Assembly: GCA_963556495.2 (NCBI GenBank) | Contig: OY747716.1 | Location: 17,062,540-17,126,539 of the forward strand | Source of the DNA: Valencia hispanica | Lineage: Eukaryota > Chordata > Actinopteri > Cyprinodontiformes > Valenciidae | Direction: 5' to 3' | DNA length: 64,000 nucleotides | In this document: piece after piece, positions 58,218 to 64,000 of the stretch | How positions within the stretch are numbered: position 1 is the stretch's first letter | Layout of the letters: every line of letters starts with the position of its first letter | Translations under genes and position numbers: made by a program | The notes under the pieces: generated by a model | The model's input: the letters and a program-made list of their open reading frames with translations, nothing else | What the model was told of the DNA's origin: nothing | Databases searched by the model: none

Positions 58218-60820
58218 ATATTATGGAATAATTTAACTTGCTGCTGCGTCTCACTAACAAACCCTAATTACTGACTGGTTAACCTCTACAGCAACTAAAC
58301 TGCAGACAGATGAAAACAGCTCAGAGGGGCTAACTCTACTTTTCTATAGTGGTGTTAGCACCTCTGGCTTTCCATACCTGCTGCTGTCCAAAATGTTGGT
58401 ACAGTTGGCTTTTTTCTCAGCTACTATTTCTGAAAAAAAAAAAAAAACATTTGCTGAGATATCTTAAGAAGACAAAATTAATTGAGAGACTAAAGTTTTT
58501 GTTTGTTTTTTAGTAGCCTACTTTTTACAAATAAGTAGAACATATTTAGTATGCATTGGACGTTGCTTGCCAACCGCCATTAAACAGTGTTTTTTTTGTT
58601 ATAAGTTTTAAATGTCCTACGTTTTTGAACTCACCATAGATTTCGAACATTCCTTGAATGCACCACAGGTGTGCGATGCAGCGTAGTAAGGACAAGCTTC
58701 TGCCTAAGGAGAGGTTTGAAAGATGAAGGTGAAGAATGATGTTCGTGTGTGGCTTATAAAAGAAAGATCGGTGTTAAATACCTGCAGATCTCTTTTTAAT
58801 TCTGAATTAACATTAAACATGAAACAACTTAATTTGTGATTGGGTGAAATGAACCGAGGAGGGCTTATGATTTGTTGGTCGATGTAGTGTGATCATGATG
58901 CATGCACATGCGCAGATTTTTCTCTTTCCGTGCGTCTGGAAGGACAGTCTGGATGCAGAACAAGCCAGGTCTCTTAATCTGTAGAGAATATCGGCGACAA
59001 AGTTTCACCGAAAGTAGCTAAGTGTGGTCCGAAATGTCGCTAGATTTGTCACTAGGCGCTTTTTTGGAAAAGTCATTAAGGGGGTCTGAAAAGTCATTAG
59101 AAATAGCGACGAAGTCACTAAGTTGGCAACACTGTTAACAAGCTGAAGTAAATAAACTTTTGTCGACCAGAGATGTCACTGCAATGGTAGGCAGACCCGC
59201 CAGAGAAGGTCTGCACCGCCTGCTGTCTTGGCGGAGAATTGCTTTACAACACTGACACATCAGTGGAGAAGTGGAAAAGGAAAACGTCTCCGTCAATACG
59301 TTTGCGTGTGGGTGCAAACTTGCTGACGGAGAAGTGTAGACTAGGCTTCACTCGCAAAGCTGAGCAGTGGAGGAGTTGAGGCAGAGTCACAATGACCATT
59401 GGTTAATGGCCATCATGTGACTGACAGCAGCCAGATCATTTTATTTAGCTAAATTGTTATTAGTAGTTAAATGTTGATGTTGAGGGGCACAGGTAGACTT
59501 CTACGCCAAAAAAAGTCTTCAAAAAAGGACACTTGGGACACACACAGACGGAATACAGTCGAGGAAAACGATGATCACTGTTGCATTTTCTCTAGCCTCT
59601 CATCGAAGGACGAAATCTCTGGTAGCCTCATGACGGAACATTTTAAAACTGTTGCTTTTTTTAAAACCTTGATCTCGACGCCTGTCTCATGTCTCTTCTC
59701 TTTTAATAACAGCACTAATATCACTTATCAGTGGCTGGTTTTCCCTGTGTCTCCTCAGAAGACTGACAGTCTGGTCTTTGTGAGGGACAGCAGCAGCAGC
59801 AACCGTCTCTCGGTCCACCTCTGCCTCACTGACAGAAACAACTTTCTCTCCTCTCCTCTCCTGCTGTTAGTCTGTGGGAGCTCCAAACTTAGCAGCATCA
59901 TGACAGTCACGCATGAAGTGTCCAATAAAGAGATACAGCTCTGGGCAGGCTGACACTCCTGTCAGTTGCCAGCTGTTGGCGAGGCTGTGTCTCTGAATTT
60001 TTCATTCACGTTCGTCTCACGCTTGTTTTGACAGCAACATCGACCGCTCTCGCATAAATTCCGAAGTTTTCAGGTACCCCGTCTTTCCATCTGCCGGTCC
60101 ATCAAGCTATGTGATCGCAGTCGTTTAATGATATCAGCACATCAAGGATCATTGATAGCGTGCAGATATGTTGAGGTTTTAATTAAGCCCGAGCACTGAA
60201 AGGCATGCCCTCACCAGTGAATGCACAGGGCTTAACAAAATAATGACACATTTACATTTAACCATCTAACCTATATCTAATTAGTCAGTTGGGTATTGTT
60301 TTTTAAATGATGGCAGAAAGTTCAGCGAAATGACAAACAGATGTATTGTAAATGATCATCCATTCTGAGCAGCTCATTAGGCCTTCATTTGTTTTCACAA
60401 TCGTCTGCCCATTTTTTGCCATCTCTCTAATTTGAACAAGTGAGCTTGTGTGACCGAGCTGAGGGTCGTCGCTGGCAGCGGCTGAATGCCCCTCCTTGTT
60501 TCTCGGCCCGCTCGGCAGAATCACCCCCAGCCAATTGAAATCAATGGGGGCAGCGGGCAACTGCGGCTCTGTGTGGAGCAGATGGCAGAAGAATGGCCCC
60601 TTCCTCTTACTGGGGCACGCTCAGAGTCATACAAATGGGTCGGCTCTCGTCACTGGGCGCACAATATCACATCGCCGGGACTCTGCCGCTGTCTGCTCAG
60701 GCAATTAGATGGGATGGGGTGTCAGCAAACATATTTTACTCAGTTCTTCTGTTTGATGACTGATAAATGCTTGAAATGGAGATTGGATGGAGATTTTGTT
60801 CCAGACTTTGGCTGGGTCAA
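58218..60820. other. Stretch without recognisable genes; one dispersed repeat
   Basis: The block 58990-59140 (AATGTCGCTAGATTTGTCAC, then AAGTCACTAAGTTGGCAACA) matches a dispersed fish repeat of unknown class. An open frame at 59471-59953 (160 codons) shows no domain and ordinary composition, and is not called. The part 60420-60710 has balanced composition and looks unique. Confidence 0.4.
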
Positions 60821-60825
60821 TCTAA

Positions 60826-61665
60826 TACATGAATATACTTTGTTCTGAACCATTCTATTGCATTTCTGGCATCAGGTTGGGGGTCATTTATCTGATTGAA
60901 GGTGAACCTCAAATCTCCGTCTCAAGTCTTTTAGCAGTCTCTAACTGGTTTTCTTCCAGGACCGCCTCATATTTATCTCCATTCATCTTCGCATCAGCTC
61001 TTACCAGCATGATGCTACCACCTCATACTGTATGTACAATGTTAGCTTTACAACACACAATGTTGTGCATGTTGGCCTCAAAGCTCAGTTTAGCTCTCAC
61101 GTGACCAGGGCACCTTCTTCCGTATGTTTGCCGTGTATTCAACCAGACTTTATGTCACTTTGCTTCAACAATCCCTTTCTTCTTGTGCTTTATTCCATAA
61201 AGGCAAGGTTAGTGATGTGCACAATAGTTGTCCTCTCAACAGATCATCCCTGTGGATCTCTACAGGTCCTCCAGAGTTACCATTGGCCTCTTTGCTGCTT
61301 CTCTGAGTTGTGCTCCCCTTGTCTGTCAGTTTAGGTAGACGACCATGTCTTTGTAGGTTTCCAGTTGTGTCACGGTCTTTCCATGTTCAGATGACGGATG
61401 GAACAGCACTGTGGGAGATGTTCAAAGCTTGGTATGTTGCTTTATAACCGAAACCTTGTTTTAAACATCTCCCTAACTTTGTTCCTGACCTGTCCTGTTG
61501 TGTTTCTTGGTTTTCGTGTCGCCGGCTATTTTCTAAGGTTCTCTAATACACCCCCGGCTTTCTCTGACATAAATCCATCTGTGGTTTTCTTTCCACTTCT
61601 ATTTATTCCATTCTACCACATAAACTCCTAATGAAGTACATTGACGTTTGTGGTCGTACATCTCA
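60826..61665 (-). pseudogene. Decayed Tc1 element, reverse orientation
   Basis: Antisense transposase is readable: AACCATTCTATTGCATTTCT, GGTGAACCTCAAATCTCCG, CTCAAGTCTTTTAGCAGTCT and, around 61005-61030, the reverse of TV..GGSIML. Further on GGCAAGGTTAGTGATGTGC, GATCTCTACAGGTCCTCCAG and GATGGAACAGCACTGTGGGA follow the leader of family members. A worn terminal repeat (TTGACGTTTGTGGTCGTACA) lies at about 61640-61660. Many stops and frameshifts; no matching left repeat. Confidence 0.75.
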
Positions 61666-62260
61666 AACCCAAATCACATAAACGTGAGCAGTAAGTACTG
61701 TGAGCGGTGTGACTTAGTGACCTTTAATCGGTCTTCTTTTAATGAATCATTACAAAAATGTAATTGTACTTAGGAACTGAAGAGTGATCCCCCTTGAGTG
61801 TGGGTGTGGAAGGTGTGCAGGCAGGCTGAGAAGACAATTAGTCAAGCATAATGTCTACAGAAGAGGGAAGGGAGCTCATCAAACATATCCGGAGCTCAGT
61901 GCTGACGACGTTACTTGTTGTTCCTTCAAGCATTTATTCTAAGATAATCACCTTGCAGCTCTGTGTACATTAGACAGTAAACAACTTTGAAAAATAAGTA
62001 CCAGTACTCATCTGTTGTACCTGCTGTGGATGGGATTTGATCTACTGTCTTAACTGAAAAAAGGTCTGTCGCTCTACAGGTATCACACAATTTAGTCCAA
62101 ATAAGGTTGTTCAGGCCTCAGGTCTGATTGAACTCCTGATTTACTCCAGTAAATTTCAAGGCAATTGAGTTTACAACAAAAGTTTTTTTTTTTATGGAAT
62201 TAAAAAAATATATTGTTAAGGACATAATGATCTTAACTGCTGTTGCAGTTGCAGTAACTT
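61666..62260. other. Stretch without recognisable genes
   Basis: Nothing supported. Confidence 0.5.
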
Positions 62261-62269
62261 AGTGTATAA

Positions 62270-62560
62270 GACACAGCTTAATAGGCCTTAATGATTGTTC
62301 CAATAATACAGTATCTCTATGTAGTAAATCATAGATTAGATGTGTATATATACAAACCTTTAGGATAGTCCTGGCTATGTAGATGACCACTTTTCTTGGC
62401 ACAATCTGTAAGGTTAATTTTAATTGGTTAGATTCCGAACACAAACCTGACTTTTGAGCATAGTGCAAACATTTTCTATAAGACAGAGGTTGGAACTGTG
62501 GTAGACCATTCCAAAAGTTTGTTTGTTTTTTTTTATTTCTTTTTAAAATTGTGTCTTGGC
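62270..62560 (-). repeat. Probable Tc1-type relic
   Basis: GGATAGTCCTGGCTATGTAG, GATGACCACTTTTCTTGGCA, ACACAAACCTGACTTTTGAG and TATAAGACAGAGGTTGGAAC match a dispersed sequence I associate with antisense copies of another fish Tc1 type. No conserved transposase motif could be confirmed by translation, so confidence is modest. Confidence 0.4.
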
Positions 62561-64000
62561 ATTTCAGGTATACCATAAAGAGAAACGGGTTGTCAACAAA
62601 AAAGTATATCTCTACTGCCATCCTATTTGACAGATCTTTAGAATTATCCAACCATACGTTTTTCATTTCAACCAAATCAATCAATCAGTCAATTCTCCAG
62701 AGGCCTTGTCTACATGGGCAGCTAAAAATCAAAGTTTCTCTCTTGGACAGCGCCATCTCTGTCCATGTTGATGTGTGAACTGTTACAATGGTGTTTCTTT
62801 CAGTTGTTTCCAGTTCAGTGTAAGCTTGAGCCTGGGAGGTTCATGTGGTGTTCCTGCCCGTCGCAACCCGATTCCCTTTTATTCTTATTTACTGATAAAG
62901 GACATTTGGATTAAGACCTGTGAAGCCTATAAATTCATTTATCAGGGAAATAATTATTTCCTCATTTGCTTTGTAAATCTGCATAAATGTTGTAAAGAGA
63001 AGGAGATCAGTGGTTTATGCGTGTCTGCTGCTGATTTATGCCTCTTCTACTGAGACTGGGACTAAATTGCTTGACATGTGTGTTAGTGTCACCCACACTG
63101 TTGCTGGATGGATGGCTGCCAGCATGACTCTAATACACTTTCACCCTCATGTGCTCCACTCTGTTTTTAATGCATGTTAGGGAGTCGTCTGTATAAGATT
63201 TTCCATACTTGTTCGTTCCTAAAATCTTTCCGTGTCGTCGTTTGCTGTTTCAAGTCTGTCAGTCTGCGCTTTTCCTACACATTGCCTCAATTTTATATTT
63301 AGTTTATATCTGTGTTCCCTTACTTAGCTTCTATTGCTTTCTATCTCTTCACCTGTGCAGCCGACTGTCTATGGGAGCAACATGTGGCAGGTGGTGAGAG
63401 GACAAAAAAGGGAACCAGAGAATTGCACTGACAAAAGCTTCCCTTGGGCATACTTGTATCTGAAAAAACCTTTTATCTCCGTGATTGAGTAACGTTAGCA
63501 CAACTCCAAAGATGTTGCTTCTGTGGAGATGAATGCAGCTCGTCCTTTCAGCGCAGATTTCTGTGTCAACCGATGTTTGTTTTTTTACGTACAGCTTCAC
63601 CCTCAGTAATTATAGCACCGTGCCACGCTCTGACTTGGCCTGCCAATTGAGTCATGAGAGAGTTATGTACTTCTACAACATCTGTGTGGTGCAATGATCT
63701 ATATATCTGTCTCTCAATACTGACTCCAGGAGCTCCAGTTTCAATACAGAAATACACAGGCAAATATGTCAAAGGAATTTAGGACAATGGCATCATGTTC
63801 CCCGCCTTCAAAAAAATGTATTCAGAGATACGGGAAAAATGGGTTTTAAAATGTCAGAACATAGAAGCTACACGTTTTTTGGGGGGTCTGGGTGGTTGTA
63901 AGCACTTTATGTTTAAATGTAAAACATTGTTTCCTTTGGTGATTTTCAAAGTTCTAGTTTGCCACAACAAAACAGTTTTATTCTGGTCGTGACCCATTTT
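62561..64000. other. Stretch without recognisable genes
   Basis: Unique-looking A+T-rich sequence to the window end. No exon, RNA gene or transposon supported. Confidence 0.5.

Noticed and set aside
59471..59953. 160-codon open frame on the plus strand
   Set aside because: No domain, no splice context and no protein resemblance; length is within expectation for this composition.
1..64000. CRISPR arrays, bacterial operons, prophage genes
   Set aside because: No direct-repeat/spacer arrays, no operon-like ORF density, and the repeat content is clearly vertebrate.

Overview
This window looks like intergenic or large-intron DNA from a ray-finned (teleost) fish. It is A+T-rich, carries many simple-sequence repeats, and has a repeat complement typical of teleosts: many Tc1/mariner copies, Harbinger and hAT-like DNA elements, short non-autonomous elements flanked by TTAA, a tRNA-derived SINE, and L2/CR1-like and RTE LINEs. 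I found no host protein-coding gene that I can support and no prokaryotic feature. Nearly all the open frames are short. Those that are recognisable belong to transposable elements.

Layout. Positions 1-900 are unique-looking and relatively CpG-rich, with two CACGTG E-boxes; this could be a promoter or first-exon region, but no exon is demonstrable. From 6.5 to 9.3 kb there is a Tc1 terminal fragment, a TTAA-flanked MITE (6843-7755), a hAT-like MITE split by a tRNA-derived SINE with a perfect 16-bp target duplication, and a decayed Tc1. At 10.9-12.8 kb an L2 reverse-transcriptase piece abuts a Harbinger transposase piece, which abuts the 3' part of a second type of Tc1. A second TTAA-flanked MITE lies at 14.7-15.6 kb. 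Reverse-strand Tc1 relics occupy 16.9-20.8 kb. A nearly full-length but mutated RTE-type LINE runs on the minus strand from about 25.28 to 22.53 kb.

The third TTAA-flanked MITE is at 27.97-28.51 kb. The 30-38 kb stretch holds a THAP-like fragment, several Tc1 relics, a pogo/Tigger-like MITE and a degenerate SINE. A 4.3-kb CR1/L2-like LINE with both ORFs, frameshifted and with a mutated polymerase motif, lies on the minus strand at 43.7-47.9 kb. A Tc1 relic at 49.3-50.9 kb was invaded by two LINE 3' ends. The best-preserved element is the Tc1 at 54069-55675: about 215-bp terminal inverted repeats, TA target duplication and an uninterrupted 339-residue transposase. Its second catalytic aspartate reads as glutamate. 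Immediately downstream (55920-58209) is a three-deep nest of inverted-repeat DNA elements. The rest, to 64 kb, is unique-looking sequence plus two more Tc1 relics.

How it works together: the elements do not form a pathway. The window is a stratified record of transposition, in which insertion order can be read from interruptions and target-site duplications. If there is host function here, it is most likely in non-coding blocks that look unique and compositionally distinct (about 19.8-20.3, 32.1-32.5, 33.2-33.5, 42.3-42.6, 51.4-52.2 and 60.4-60.7 kb). That needs comparative alignment and is offered only as inference.
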